A stretch of DNA of 64,000 bases from Clostridia bacterium (GCA_017416485.1 JAFQCH010000009.1:1-64000); one strand, 5' to 3'; positions 53,600 through 63,114 are shown, counted from the first letter of the stretch. Program-made: numbers and translations. Notes: a model not told the origin generated them from the letters alone.

Positions 53600-54604
53600 A
53601 TGAAAATCGTTCATCCGCTTTTGATCGAACAACAAAAAGCAGCCGCCATGCAGCCGAAGCTGCGTTACGATGGAACAACGGATTTTGCAATCTGGCAAAA
53701 GCAGGGCAAGGAAAAGTTAGCTGAACTTCTCGGCATGCACAATATGCAAAAATGCGATCCGCTGTTTGACAAGGAATACGAAACCGAAGAAAACGGGGTC
53801 AAAGAAATCCGTTTTACATTCCAGAGTGAAGAGGGCTATTTTGTGCCCTGCCACCTGGTGTACCCTGCCGATGCAAAAGAACCTCTGCCGTTGATGGTCT
53901 GCCTGCAGGGACATTCCACGGGCATGCACAATTCATTGGGCAGACCGAAATTTGAAGGTGATGCCGAAAGCATCGGCCCGAATGTGCGGGACTTCTGCGT
54001 GCAAGCGGTCAAGCGCGGCTTTGCGGCTGTTGCCCTTGAACAGCGCTGTTTCGGCGAATGCGGCGGCACACCGAAGCCCGATTGTTATGCCACCGCCATG
54101 GTTGCCATCTGCAACGGCAGAACGCTCATCGGGGAACGCGTGTGGGATGTCAGCCGTCTGCTGGACACGGTGGAAGAACAATTCCCCTTTATTGACAAAA
54201 ACCGTTTTTACTGCATGGGCAATTCCGGCGGCGGCACGGCAACGATCTATTCGACCGTGCTGGAAGATCGCATCAAGGCCGCGATTCCCTCATGTGCGAT
54301 CTGCACGTATTCCGCTTCCATTCTTGCGATGTATCACTGCTCTTGCAACTACATTCCGCAGATTACACAGTGGTTTGACATGGGCGATCTGTGCGGACTT
54401 TGTGCACCGCGTCCGCTTCTTGTTGTGAACGGCAGTGAGGACAATATCTTCCCCATTGACGGCGCAAAGCAATGCGTTGCACTCGCAAAGGATTTATACA
54501 AATCTGCAGGGGCAGAACAGAATGTGCAGCACTGCATCGGCAACGGCGGACACCGCTATTATGCACAAGAAGCATGGCCGATGTTTATGACCATGCTTCA
54601 ATAA
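53600..54604 (+). CDS. Alpha/beta hydrolase (acetylxylan-esterase/dienelactone-hydrolase-like)
   Basis: A 334-residue cytoplasmic serine hydrolase. MVCLQGHSTGMH forms the oxyanion region, GNSGGGTATIYS is the nucleophile elbow, NGSEDNIFPIDG probably carries the acid, and NGGHRYYA the histidine. Relatives deacetylate sugars. A GTG three codons upstream (53591) is an alternative start, but the spacing from GGGATG favours ATG 53600. It is convergent with the sulfatase-maturase gene, with only 16 bp between. Confidence 0.85.
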   Translation: MKIVHPLLIEQQKAAAMQPKLRYDGTTDFAIWQKQGKEKLAELLGMHNMQKCDPLFDKEYETEENGVKEIRFTFQSEEGYFVPCHLVYPADAKEPLPLMVCLQGHSTGMHNSLGRPKFEGDAESIGPNVRDFCVQAVKRGFAAVALEQRCFGECGGTPKPDCYATAMVAICNGRTLIGERVWDVSRLLDTVEEQFPFIDKNRFYCMGNSGGGTATIYSTVLEDRIKAAIPSCAICTYSASILAMYHCSCNYIPQITQWFDMGDLCGLCAPRPLLVVNGSEDNIFPIDGAKQCVALAKDLYKSAGAEQNVQHCIGNGGHRYYAQEAWPMFMTMLQ

Positions 54605-54620
54605 CAGATTTTTATTTGTA

Positions 54621-55715
54621 TTACATCGGTTTCTGCTCGTTGATAAATACCCTGAACAACGGCAGGCACGCATTGAAAAAGCGTTTATAGGCTTTGCAAT
54701 AATCCTCACTTTGCTGCGTGCGTTTGCAACCGCCTGCTCTGCACATGGGATAGACATTACATTTTTTACAGCGATCGGGCACTTTCAGACTTTCTCTTAT
54801 AAAAAGTCTGGCAGTGTCCGATTTTTCCATTGCAGAAAAGTCGGTTTCTTTTATATTGCCTAAAAAATACTCATCCGTGCAATAGAAATCGCAAGGATAG
54901 ATATTGCCGTTGGCTTCGGAAACAAACTGATGCGAACAATGCCCTTTGATGCCGCACTGCTCGGTGGGATGACCGAGATACAGCCGCACCCAGTTATCAA
55001 ACTGACGAATGCTCATGTAATCATGCCGCACATAGTCCTTGACATAAAGATTGAACACCTTGATAAGAAAATCCGCATACTGCTCGGCAGTCATATACAG
55101 CTCACTTTGTTCTGCCGAATCAAAGGGACGCAGACACGGAATGAACTGCAGATAGCGGAAACCCTTGGAACGGAAATATTTGTAAATCCGTTCGCCGTTG
55201 TCGGCACAAAAGCCGGTTAAAACGGTGAGAATATTGAACTCAACTTTGTGTTTTTTGAGCAGCTCGGCGGTGGTGATGATTTTATAAAATGCGTTCTGGC
55301 CGTCGGGCCGTTTGCGGAATTTGTTGCCGTCAAAATCGCCGTCGAGTGAAAGACCGACCAGGAAATTGTTTTCACGCAGGAAAGAAGCCCATTCGCCGTC
55401 AATCACCGTGCCGTTGGTCTGCATGCCGTAATAAATCTTGCTTTTTTTGATGTTCAGGCGGTTGACGGTTTCGGTAAAAAAGCGGAAGAAATCAAGCCCT
55501 GCCAACGTCGGCTCACCGCCCTGAAAAGCAAAGGCAACACTCTCTCCTGCGGCATAGTCAAGGGCTTTCTGAATGAGAACTTCTGCCGTGTCCTTTTGCA
55601 TGATGCCGAAGCCGAGATGTTCACGGTGCTCGGAAACATCACGGTAAAAGCAGTATTCACACGAAAGGTTGCACAGCGAAGAAGCGGGTTTGATCATCAA
55701 TGACAAAGGGGGCAT
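54621..55715 (-). CDS. Anaerobic sulfatase-maturating enzyme (radical SAM)
   Basis: Converts the active-site Cys or Ser of sulfatases to formylglycine. A 364-residue radical SAM/SPASM protein. The SAM cluster is CNLSCEYC (C15, C19, C22). Further cysteines are in CGIKGHCSHQ, YPCDFYC and CKKCNVYPMCRAGGC, the auxiliary-cluster set of anSME. ATG 55715 follows GGAGAAG; the frame is open further upstream into the MITE end. It lies downstream of the sulfatase with a MITE in between. Confidence 0.92.
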   Translation of the reverse strand: MPPLSLMIKPASSLCNLSCEYCFYRDVSEHREHLGFGIMQKDTAEVLIQKALDYAAGESVAFAFQGGEPTLAGLDFFRFFTETVNRLNIKKSKIYYGMQTNGTVIDGEWASFLRENNFLVGLSLDGDFDGNKFRKRPDGQNAFYKIITTAELLKKHKVEFNILTVLTGFCADNGERIYKYFRSKGFRYLQFIPCLRPFDSAEQSELYMTAEQYADFLIKVFNLYVKDYVRHDYMSIRQFDNWVRLYLGHPTEQCGIKGHCSHQFVSEANGNIYPCDFYCTDEYFLGNIKETDFSAMEKSDTARLFIRESLKVPDRCKKCNVYPMCRAGGCKRTQQSEDYCKAYKRFFNACLPLFRVFINEQKPM

Positions 55716-55746
55716 ATGACTTCTCCAATCTGAATGTGGTAAATTA

Positions 55747-56020
55747 CGGTTTATCGGGCTGTTGCCCTGAATGCAAAATGCAAAATTCAAAATGCAAAAT
55801 TATCGGAATGGAGTTGCCATTATAGAAAATAAAATTATTCGTTTTGTGGTTTCAAATTTTTATTTGAACTTATTTTTAATATCTGATTTTAAACAAGACG
55901 AAAGATGAATGTTCAAATAATTACAATTTTCATTTTTATTGCAAATTTCTGTATGCTCTATAATCGGAGCGATAGCGACCCGATAATTTTGCATTTTGCA
56001 TTCCTGCATTTTGCATTTAA
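55747..56020 (+). mobile_element. MITE-like inverted-repeat element, copy B
   Basis: Terminal inverted repeats of about 38 bp (55770-55807 and 55980-56018) consist of TGCAAAA repeats ending in AATTATCGG. The left side extends outward through TGCCCTGA and CGGGC to ACGGTTT (55747). The subterminal blocks GGAATGGAGTTGCCATTATAG (left) and CTCTATAATCGGAGCGA (right) define its orientation. The AT-rich core has no ORF. It fills the gap between the sulfatase and its maturase. Confidence 0.75.
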
Positions 56021-56022
56021 CA

Positions 56023-56048
56023 AAGGGGCTGCTTTTTTACAGCCCCTT
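56023..56048 (-). terminator. sulfatase gene terminator
   Basis: AAGGGGCTG...CAGCCCCTT with A/T-rich flanks, just past the sulfatase stop. If it is efficient, the maturase would need its own promoter, perhaps within the MITE. Confidence 0.75.
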
Positions 56049-56055
56049 ATATAAG

Positions 56056-58074
56056 TTATTCTGCAATGATACCGCGGCGGTTGTTTTTGAAATTGTCGGT
56101 GATTTCGTGGAGCTTTTCCTTGAACTGTTCGGCAACTTCGGGATAAACCGAAGTACGGTTGTAATTTTCTGCATAGTCATCGGTCAGAATATGCAGCCAA
56201 TTTTTGCGGTTTTTGTCCCAGAATGCGGAGTTGTCATTCTGAATCTTTTCAAAATACTTGAATGTGAGATACTCATTTTCTGCGAGCACGGCATGGTCAT
56301 AATCGGGATACATAGCCTTGATTTCGCTTGTGGGCACGGTATACTGCACAGCCTTGACAACTTCGCGTTTCATGTGCAGAATGGGATGTTCTTCGGTGTG
56401 AAGCACGGTATCATCCTTAAGAAGCTGTGCCATGGAAACACCGTCAATTTCACGGTCGGCAGGCAGGTAGTTTGCCGTGCCGCCGTTGCCCGTGATGCCG
56501 CAAAGTTCAACCAGTGTCGGGAACAGGTCCACAAGCACCGCAGAGCTGTTACGCTCGGTACCGATTTCACCCAAAGCCCCGTTTGCATTGTCCCAACGGA
56601 TCATGAACGGCACTTTCTGTCCGCCTTCGTAGGCAAGATACTTACCGCCGCGAAGATCTGCAACCGAGCCTTCGAGCGCGGGGCCGTTGTCGCTTGTGAA
56701 GACGATGATGGTGTTTTCAAGCACACCTGCTTTTTCCATGGTGTCAAACAGCAGACCGAGGTAATGGTCAAATTCCGTCACGCAGTCAACGTATGTACCC
56801 ATGCCCGTGGTGCCGTCAAAATCGTCACCCGCAAAGATGGGTGCATGCGGCCACGGCGTTGCATAGTAAGCGAAGAACGGGGTGTCGCTTTCTGCCTGTT
56901 CTTTGACCCATGCGTTGATTTCTTCATGGATCCATGCGGAAGCCTGACTCTGATCCTTGAGTTCGTTCGTGCCGTGCACGATTTCCCATTCGCCGTTTTC
57001 TTCTTTCACATGGTAGAACGGACGCATATCATTGACATGATGACTGCCGTAGAAATAATCAAAGCCCTGATTGGTGGGCAGATATTCGCCGTAATCGCCC
57101 AGATGCCACTTGCCGAAGCAGCCCGTGGCATAGCCTGCGGCCTTGAATGTTTCTGCCATGGTGATTTCGTCACCGAGCATACCGTCGGCATTGTTCCCCA
57201 TTTCAATGGAATTGAAAATACGGGTCTGTGCAAAGGGAGCAAGCGTATCAACAGTGGGATAAATAACATTATCGGCATAACCTCTGTAGGGATATCTGCC
57301 TGTGAGTGCCGCAAAACGGGCAGGCGAGCAGACGGAATAAGCGGAATAGAAATTGGTCAGATTCAAGCCGTTTTCACCGATGGAATCGATGTTGGGGGTG
57401 TCATAAATCGCGCCGTTGAGCGAAACGTCACCGTAGCCGAGGTCGTCCATCATAACAAACAAGACATTGGGAGAATCCGCATTTGCTTTCTTGTCAACAC
57501 CGCTGAGGTAATCGTCATGTCCGTCCCACAAGCGTTTTGTGTTGGGCTTGGAACGAAGATTCATAAACAGCACATAATAAACGCTTGTTCCGAGCAGAAG
57601 CACACACAGCACCCCTGCCAGCGCCTGCTTGAGGCTGTTTTTATTGAAATTCTTTTTTGCTACGAAGAACAAGCCCCAAAGGGAAAGACCTGTCGGCAGA
57701 ACAAGCAGAATATTGCCGAGCAAACGGGTGAAGAAGTTACCTTCTCCCGTAAAAAGCGGATGTTCGGCGGATGCAAAACCGGCAAGACCCGATGTAAAAG
57801 CACCGAAGCCTGCATCTGCACCGAAGATGACATAATACACAACCACACCGATGCTTGCCGCCGCATAAGCGAAGACCATCGGAGCATATACCTTTTTCTT
57901 AAAAATAAGACTCAAAGTGATGAGTGCCGCCATGATGCAGTTGAATGCCACACAAACAACAGCAATGATGTTGAGTCTGCCGATCCACAATGCGAGTGCC
58001 AGTGCAATGCCGACACACATGAGAATCAGCGGAAATACTTTTTTGCCGGTGTCAAGTTCAATTTTCTTTTTCAT
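56056..58074 (-). CDS. Membrane-anchored sulfatase (formylglycine type)
   Basis: A 672-residue protein. Five predicted membrane helices (about 13-31, 34-57, 64-86, 117-139, 151-171) precede an extracytoplasmic alkaline-phosphatase-fold sulfatase domain from about 200. Metal ligands begin at MMDDLGYGD (D210, D211). The sulfatase signature is CSPARFAALTGR with Cys249 as the formylglycine precursor, which needs anSME under anaerobic conditions. An odd number of helices puts the catalytic domain outside. Five N-terminal helices are unusual for sulfatases of this type and recall LtaS topology. The ATG follows AGGAGGG. Confidence 0.9.
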   Translation of the reverse strand: MKKKIELDTGKKVFPLILMCVGIALALALWIGRLNIIAVVCVAFNCIMAALITLSLIFKKKVYAPMVFAYAAASIGVVVYYVIFGADAGFGAFTSGLAGFASAEHPLFTGEGNFFTRLLGNILLVLPTGLSLWGLFFVAKKNFNKNSLKQALAGVLCVLLLGTSVYYVLFMNLRSKPNTKRLWDGHDDYLSGVDKKANADSPNVLFVMMDDLGYGDVSLNGAIYDTPNIDSIGENGLNLTNFYSAYSVCSPARFAALTGRYPYRGYADNVIYPTVDTLAPFAQTRIFNSIEMGNNADGMLGDEITMAETFKAAGYATGCFGKWHLGDYGEYLPTNQGFDYFYGSHHVNDMRPFYHVKEENGEWEIVHGTNELKDQSQASAWIHEEINAWVKEQAESDTPFFAYYATPWPHAPIFAGDDFDGTTGMGTYVDCVTEFDHYLGLLFDTMEKAGVLENTIIVFTSDNGPALEGSVADLRGGKYLAYEGGQKVPFMIRWDNANGALGEIGTERNSSAVLVDLFPTLVELCGITGNGGTANYLPADREIDGVSMAQLLKDDTVLHTEEHPILHMKREVVKAVQYTVPTSEIKAMYPDYDHAVLAENEYLTFKYFEKIQNDNSAFWDKNRKNWLHILTDDYAENYNRTSVYPEVAEQFKEKLHEITDNFKNNRRGIIAE

Positions 58075-58129
58075 TTACACACCCTCCTGTTCTGTAAACA
58101 TTATATTATATTTACGAATTTTGTCAAGG

Positions 58130-59137
58130 TCAAAACAGTTCCTTTGCCCCGCGCAGGGCTTCCTGCGAAAAGGACGGAATTCTGCCGAGCCCGTCAGGCC
58201 CGACATTCAGCAGATAATTGATTCCCAGATCATTGAGTTTGCGGCGGCGATCGGCTATTTCCTGCGCGGTGATCCAATTCTGATCGTAATATTTATATCC
58301 CCATGAGGAATTGAGCGTGCCTGCAGTTTCATACAAGCCGTAAGGGGAATATTTCATGCCGTCCAGGGAATTCGGGTCGGCATTTGCATCCACCGCAAAC
58401 GAAGACGGATATTCGTTGTCACCCAACGAAACATAATCATAAGCACCGTTGCCGATGCGGGAATTGATCAGGCAATCGGGCCGATATTGCTTGACAAGCT
58501 TGTTCAGTTCAAGGCTTTGCTCTTTGGTGATGGTGTGCGGCACATCGAACCACAAAAGGCACAGCTCACCGTAATTTTTGAGCAATTCCTTGACCTGCGG
58601 TTTGATTTTTTCCTCGAAACAGATCGAAAAATCCTTGTTGGTGCGGTCGGGAAAATCCCAACTGTTATCCCACGATACACCCGAGCAACCTGCAAAGTTA
58701 TCATATCCGCCGCCGTGGGGATGGTGCCAGTCAAGCTCTTGCGAATAATAAAGTCCGAATTTAAGAGAGTGCTTGTAACATGCTTCGGCAAATTCGGCAG
58801 TCACATCCCTGCCGAAGGGGGTGGCATCGACAATATTGTAAGCATCGGCTTCACTTTTGAACATGGCAAAGCCGTCATGGTGCTTGGATGTGAACACAAA
58901 ATACTGCATGCCGCATTCCTTGGCAAGACGGATGACGGCATCGGCATCAAAATAAACGGGATTGAAAATATGCGCCAGTTTTTCATATTCGGCATTGGGA
59001 ATGGCAAGCCAGCTCTGAATCCATTCCGCATAATCGCGAACACGTTTGCCTTTGTATTCCCCGCCGAGCACGGAATAAAGTCCCCAGTGCATCATCATGC
59101 CGTATTGCGCAGTTCTGAACCATTCTCTGTTGTTCAT
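58130..59137 (-). CDS. Alpha-L-fucosidase, GH29
   Basis: A 335-residue glycoside hydrolase without a signal peptide, so probably cytoplasmic. GH29 features: MMMHWGLYSV, TSKHHDGFAMF (84-94), YYSQELDWHHP (130-140), and the nucleophile D198 in LLWFDVP. It lacks the C-terminal beta-sandwich of larger GH29 enzymes. ATG 59137 follows GAGAGGTGA. The neighbouring sulfatase suggests use of sulfated, fucosylated glycans such as mucin. Confidence 0.92.
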   Translation of the reverse strand: MNNREWFRTAQYGMMMHWGLYSVLGGEYKGKRVRDYAEWIQSWLAIPNAEYEKLAHIFNPVYFDADAVIRLAKECGMQYFVFTSKHHDGFAMFKSEADAYNIVDATPFGRDVTAEFAEACYKHSLKFGLYYSQELDWHHPHGGGYDNFAGCSGVSWDNSWDFPDRTNKDFSICFEEKIKPQVKELLKNYGELCLLWFDVPHTITKEQSLELNKLVKQYRPDCLINSRIGNGAYDYVSLGDNEYPSSFAVDANADPNSLDGMKYSPYGLYETAGTLNSSWGYKYYDQNWITAQEIADRRRKLNDLGINYLLNVGPDGLGRIPSFSQEALRGAKELF

Positions 59138-59191
59138 GAACTCACCTCTCTCATCATTTGCTTTATTATGCCACAGTTTACCTTGGCAGTC

Positions 59192-59219
59192 AACAAAAAA
59201 ACCGCCTTTGCAGGCGGTT
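59192..59219 (-). terminator. terminator of the 191-residue hypothetical gene
   Basis: AACCGCC-TGCAAA-GGCGGTT on the minus strand followed by a T-run, between the hypothetical gene and the fucosidase gene. Confidence 0.85.
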
Positions 59220-59233
59220 GATTCTTTATACAA

Positions 59234-59809
59234 TCAGACAAATGCGTAATTCTGAATGGCTTTGCGGAAGACTTCGGTGTTAATGAGAAACAACTGTCTG
59301 CCGAATTCAGCCACAGCCGCATTGTTCTTTTTTCCGCACAGCACGGCAAAACGTTTGCCGATGTTTTCGGCCAGTTCACCGCCCTCATTCAGGCAAAGGT
59401 GATAATAAGAAAATGCCATGGATGCACTCATTGCCTTGTAAAGGTCGGGAGAAACATTTTCCAACACATCATACATAGCACCGATGGCAACGGCGGAAAG
59501 GGCTGCGGGGATATATGTTTCCATGCAGTATTCGGCGGCAAAAACGGTGAGCTGTTTCATCTGCAGAACGCAGGTGTTATCCAATTCCACACCGCACTGT
59601 TGGGCAAGCTGCACCTGTTCATCGGGTGCTGCCTTGTAGGAAAATGCACTGACGATGTTGCTGCCGAGTGTGCGTGCTTTCTGAATATTGCCGTTGAAGT
59701 GCTGTTTGCGCGATTCCTCCAAAAAAGAAAGCGTGTCAAACTGATCGCCGCTGTGGTCGGGCGATTGGGCAATTTTCATATCGCTGTCGTCAAACAGATA
59801 ATCGTGCAT
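59234..59809 (-). CDS. Hypothetical protein, 191 residues
   Basis: I do not recognise it. It is a soluble, mostly helical protein with a hydrophilic N-terminus (MHDYLFDDSDMK) and several conserved-looking Tyr, Cys and Met residues (VFAAEYCMETYIPAALS). There is no signal peptide or metal motif. ATG 59809 follows GGAGAG, and a clean terminator supports it as a real gene. It lies 23 bp downstream of the PHP phosphoesterase gene and is probably co-transcribed with it. Confidence 0.75.
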   Translation of the reverse strand: MHDYLFDDSDMKIAQSPDHSGDQFDTLSFLEESRKQHFNGNIQKARTLGSNIVSAFSYKAAPDEQVQLAQQCGVELDNTCVLQMKQLTVFAAEYCMETYIPAALSAVAIGAMYDVLENVSPDLYKAMSASMAFSYYHLCLNEGGELAENIGKRFAVLCGKKNNAAVAEFGRQLFLINTEVFRKAIQNYAFV

Positions 59810-59832
59810 TTACATCTCTCCGGGAACTAAAA

Positions 59833-60729
59833 TTATTTCTGTGCCTCCAACGCGGCTTCCTGTGCTGCGGCTTCGGCGGCTTTTTTTGCAAGGCGCTTCT
59901 GGCGGGCTTTGTAGCCTGTCAGCTCGCTGAGCTGTGTTTTTGGGGTTACGAAACTACCCAAGGAAGTATTTTTATGGCCGTACATGCCGTGGAAATCACT
60001 GCCGCCGGTCATGAGCAACTTATTTTTCTTTGCAATGGCAACAAGACAGTCAACCGTTTCTTTGTTAGCGGTGGGATGCCACACTTCAACACCGTTGAGG
60101 CCGAGGGGAATCAGGCGTTCGAGCAGGTCAAAGCTGTCATACAAAGCGGGGTGTGCAAGCACCGCAATACCGCCTGCGGCATGAATACTCGAAAGCACTT
60201 CTTCAACAGGGGCAAAATTGGGTTTCATAAAAATATAGTCGGAACTTTCGGGATTGAACAGACGATTGTATTCTTCGCCGTACATTTCGCTTGCAATGCC
60301 GCATTCCATCAGTGCGTGCATAATATGCTGTTTGTAAATATTGGTGGAACCCGATGCACATTTCAGCACAAGCTCGTTGGTGACGGGAAGTTTGGCACCT
60401 GCCTTGAGCATGGTGTACTGCGCCGCACGCTTGCGTGCAACCTGATTCTGACGGCACAGGCCCTCGAGCCTGTCAGGAAAATCGGGAAAATAGCACAAAA
60501 TGTGCGCTATGCGACCCGTTTGTGTATCTGTTGCAGACAGTTCCACGCCGGGAATGACTTTGATGCCGGCTCTTTCGCCTATAATTTTACCGCGAACCGT
60601 ACCTGCAAGGCAATCATGGTCGGTAATTGCTATTGTTTCAATGCCTTTTTTTTGCGCCAAAACGATCAGATCTTCGATTCCCATGGAACCGTCAGACAAC
60701 CTTGTATGGCAATGCAAATCTCCGCTCAC
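59833..60729 (-). CDS. PHP-domain phosphoesterase
   Basis: A 298-residue polymerase/histidinol-phosphatase-fold hydrolase similar to the YciV/RNase AM (3',5'-nucleoside bisphosphate phosphatase) group. Metal motifs: DLHCHTRLSDG, AITDHD, PGVELS, LAHPALY and GGSDFHG. The frame is open to 60765, but GTG 60729 is perfectly spaced from AGGAGGAG (60737-60744) and opens directly on the conserved domain, so it is taken as the start. Confidence 0.87.
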   Translation of the reverse strand: MSGDLHCHTRLSDGSMGIEDLIVLAQKKGIETIAITDHDCLAGTVRGKIIGERAGIKVIPGVELSATDTQTGRIAHILCYFPDFPDRLEGLCRQNQVARKRAAQYTMLKAGAKLPVTNELVLKCASGSTNIYKQHIMHALMECGIASEMYGEEYNRLFNPESSDYIFMKPNFAPVEEVLSSIHAAGGIAVLAHPALYDSFDLLERLIPLGLNGVEVWHPTANKETVDCLVAIAKKNKLLMTGGSDFHGMYGHKNTSLGSFVTPKTQLSELTGYKARQKRLAKKAAEAAAQEAALEAQK

Positions 60730-60856
60730 AGCGTTTCTCCTCCTATTTTGCGTAGATAACCGCAATATACTCTCACATTATAATCCATTCTGCAAAAAAA
60801 TGCAAGAGAATTTTAACAAAAAGGAAGAAAAATGAAGGATTTTTTTGATTTACCTA

Positions 60857-60886
60857 TTGTAATTCTATGTACAGGTATACTATTAT
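60857..60886 (+). promoter_or_regulatory. probable mnmA promoter
   Basis: -35 TTGTAA (60857-60862) and -10 TATTAT (60881-60886), 18 bp apart, upstream of mnmA. Confidence 0.5.
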
Positions 60887-60917
60887 AGAACTGTTGAACA
60901 AAAATAAGAGGTGTGCC

Positions 60918-61943
60918 ATGAAAATAGTATTGGGCATGAGTGGCGGGGTTGATTCCTGCGTTGCCGCAAAAATTTTGAAAGAACAGGGCTTCGAAGTTGT
61001 GGGCTGTTGCCTGTTGCTGACCCCCGACGCATCTTCCGACAGCGAAGCGGCACTTCGTGCAAGGCAAGCCGCCGACAGAATGGGCATTGACTTGGTTGTT
61101 GCCGACTGCCGCGAGGAATTCCGCAAAACAGTGATGCAACCCTTTGCAGAGGCTTATTTTGCAGGGCGCACGCCCAATCCGTGTGTAGATTGCAACCCCG
61201 GGGTAAAAATCCGTTCCTTGTGCCGTGTGGCAGATGAACTGGGTATTGAAGCCGTTGCAACGGGGCATTATGCGCGTATTGACCGCACCGCAAACAGCCT
61301 TTTGTGCGCACCGACAAAAAAAGACCAGACTTACTTTTTATACCGCCTGACACCCGATCCGATATCGCGCCTGCACTTCCCGCTGGGTGAATTCAGCGAC
61401 AAAGCCGATGTGCGTGCGCTGGCAGAAGTAGCAGGCTTTGAAGCCGCGACTGCCAAAGACAGCCAGGAAATCTGTTTCCTGCCCGACGGTGATTACACAT
61501 CATTCCTGCTGTCTTCCTTCCCTGATATGCCGAGTAAGGAGGGTAATTTCCTTGACATTCACGGCAATATCATCGGCAGGCACAAGGGTATTATTCATTA
61601 CACAGCAGGGCAGCGCAAGGGGCTTGGCGCATTCGGCAAGCCCATGTATGTCAAACGCATTTGTCCGCAGGACAACACCGTGATTCTGTGCACCGCAGAA
61701 GAACGCTTTGCAGACACCCTGACGGCAACCGATCTTTCATGGTGCAGCGGCGAAGCACCCGCAGACAGCTTTGAAGCACTCGTCAAAATTCGATCCACCG
61801 CAAGACCTGCCCCTGCAAAAATCACCCTGCACGACGGCAGGGCGGATGTGGTTTTTGAAACCGCACAGCTCTCCCCCTCCCCCGGTCAGTCCGCTGTTTT
61901 TTATGACGGCGACAGAGTGTTGGGCGGCGGATTCATAGAATGA
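60918..61943 (+). CDS. mnmA: tRNA-specific 2-thiouridylase MnmA
   Basis: Thiolates wobble uridine 34 of Lys, Glu and Gln tRNAs. The PP-loop is GMSGGVDS (6-13). The catalytic cysteines lie in NPCVDCN and SQEICFLPDGDY. The C-terminal beta domain has HYTAGQRKGLG. At 341 residues it is slightly short but complete. ATG 60918 follows AAGAGGTG. Confidence 0.95.
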   Translation: MKIVLGMSGGVDSCVAAKILKEQGFEVVGCCLLLTPDASSDSEAALRARQAADRMGIDLVVADCREEFRKTVMQPFAEAYFAGRTPNPCVDCNPGVKIRSLCRVADELGIEAVATGHYARIDRTANSLLCAPTKKDQTYFLYRLTPDPISRLHFPLGEFSDKADVRALAEVAGFEAATAKDSQEICFLPDGDYTSFLLSSFPDMPSKEGNFLDIHGNIIGRHKGIIHYTAGQRKGLGAFGKPMYVKRICPQDNTVILCTAEERFADTLTATDLSWCSGEAPADSFEALVKIRSTARPAPAKITLHDGRADVVFETAQLSPSPGQSAVFYDGDRVLGGGFIE

Positions 61944-61967
61944 ATAATTTTGCACGAAATTAAATAA

Positions 61968-63059
61968 TTATTCTGCATTTTCAAACAATTCTTCCAACAA
62001 ATCAAGTTTTATTTTTTCCGTTTTTCCGAAATCCATGGCAGCAATGTAATGTGCTTCCAGACGGTCATGCAAGGCTTTTGCTTGTTCGAGTTTTTCAATG
62101 GCACCGTCCAGAAGTTCCGCTTGCGCCTTGCGATAGAAGGAAAAGCGGTTTTTGTGCGCTTTTGCCGCCTGCGCATCTGTAAAACGGGAAGCGGAAACGG
62201 TTTTTTCGGCGGCATCGGGGGCAATGTGATACGCATTGCTTGTGACAAAGCCGAGTTTCAGTTCGGGAATGAGAATATGCTCAGGGATACCGTCGGGGCG
62301 CAGAATGCACGGGCAGGCAATGACGGAAAGTCCCCTGTCAACCGCTTCGTGCAACACCGTCTGCATGAATGCGGCAGACACCGCGCCGATATCATCTTCA
62401 ACGGCAACGATCTGCTCGCAAAGTCCGCACAGGGTTTCGTAAAAAAAGACCTCACCCTTGGGTGTGCAAGCGCTTAAAAACCGCCGCGTGACAACACTTT
62501 TTGTTTCCCGTTCGGGCAAAACACGCGCGCAAATACGCTTTGCATGGCGGATGACACGCAAAAGATCGGTGTCGGGCAGAGCCAGTTGCATGCGTTCACT
62601 CTGCAAACGCCCCGCCGCGGACAAAAACCGCTGGCAAGCCCCATGGGCTTCGGAATTGGCACGGGTCAGACGCAGAATCTCGCCCGCATTTTTTCCGAGC
62701 AGATCGGTATTCCAGCACTGTCCCATGTCCACCAGCCGACCGCGAATGCCGGGAAATTTCAGTTCAAACGGATGCGGCGGTGTGGCATCGAGCACAGCCG
62801 CGTGCAACGAGGGCAGATACACCCCGTCAAGGCTGTCAGGGTCAGATGAGCAATAAATGCGTTCAAATTCGATTTCTTCTTGTTGAGCACGATGGCAGAC
62901 GGCTTTCATCAACGTAGACTTCCCCGTCCCCGGTCCGCCTTTGATAAGATACAGACGGATATCGTCCCCCTGTCGAAGCAATTCCTTCGTCAGCGGATAA
63001 AATCCGTTAGCGGTATTTGCACCCAAAAAGAAGCAAGGTGAAAAAACTTTGGTTTCCAT
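61968..63059 (-). CDS. P-loop ATPase of the PRK06851 type
   Basis: A 363-residue protein with a Walker A motif GGPGTGKSTLMK near residue 41 and the family start FFLGANTANGFYPL. A second half shows FLSACTPKGEVFFYE, where a degenerate P-loop would be, fitting the two-fold internal repeat of this family. Function is unknown in the literature I can recall. ATG 63059 follows GAGGAGG. It is convergent with mnmA. Confidence 0.75.
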   Translation of the reverse strand: METKVFSPCFFLGANTANGFYPLTKELLRQGDDIRLYLIKGGPGTGKSTLMKAVCHRAQQEEIEFERIYCSSDPDSLDGVYLPSLHAAVLDATPPHPFELKFPGIRGRLVDMGQCWNTDLLGKNAGEILRLTRANSEAHGACQRFLSAAGRLQSERMQLALPDTDLLRVIRHAKRICARVLPERETKSVVTRRFLSACTPKGEVFFYETLCGLCEQIVAVEDDIGAVSAAFMQTVLHEAVDRGLSVIACPCILRPDGIPEHILIPELKLGFVTSNAYHIAPDAAEKTVSASRFTDAQAAKAHKNRFSFYRKAQAELLDGAIEKLEQAKALHDRLEAHYIAAMDFGKTEKIKLDLLEELFENAE

Positions 63060-63114
63060 TCAAAAACCTCCTCACCCTACAGCCTATGCTGGCAGGACAA
63101 AAGAGGGCACAGAA

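Noticed and set aside
60832..60888. 18-codon hydrophobic peptide just upstream of mnmA
   Set aside because: It has an AAGGAAG site, but the frame overlaps the likely mnmA promoter and is too short to judge. A chance frame in AT-rich DNA is more likely.
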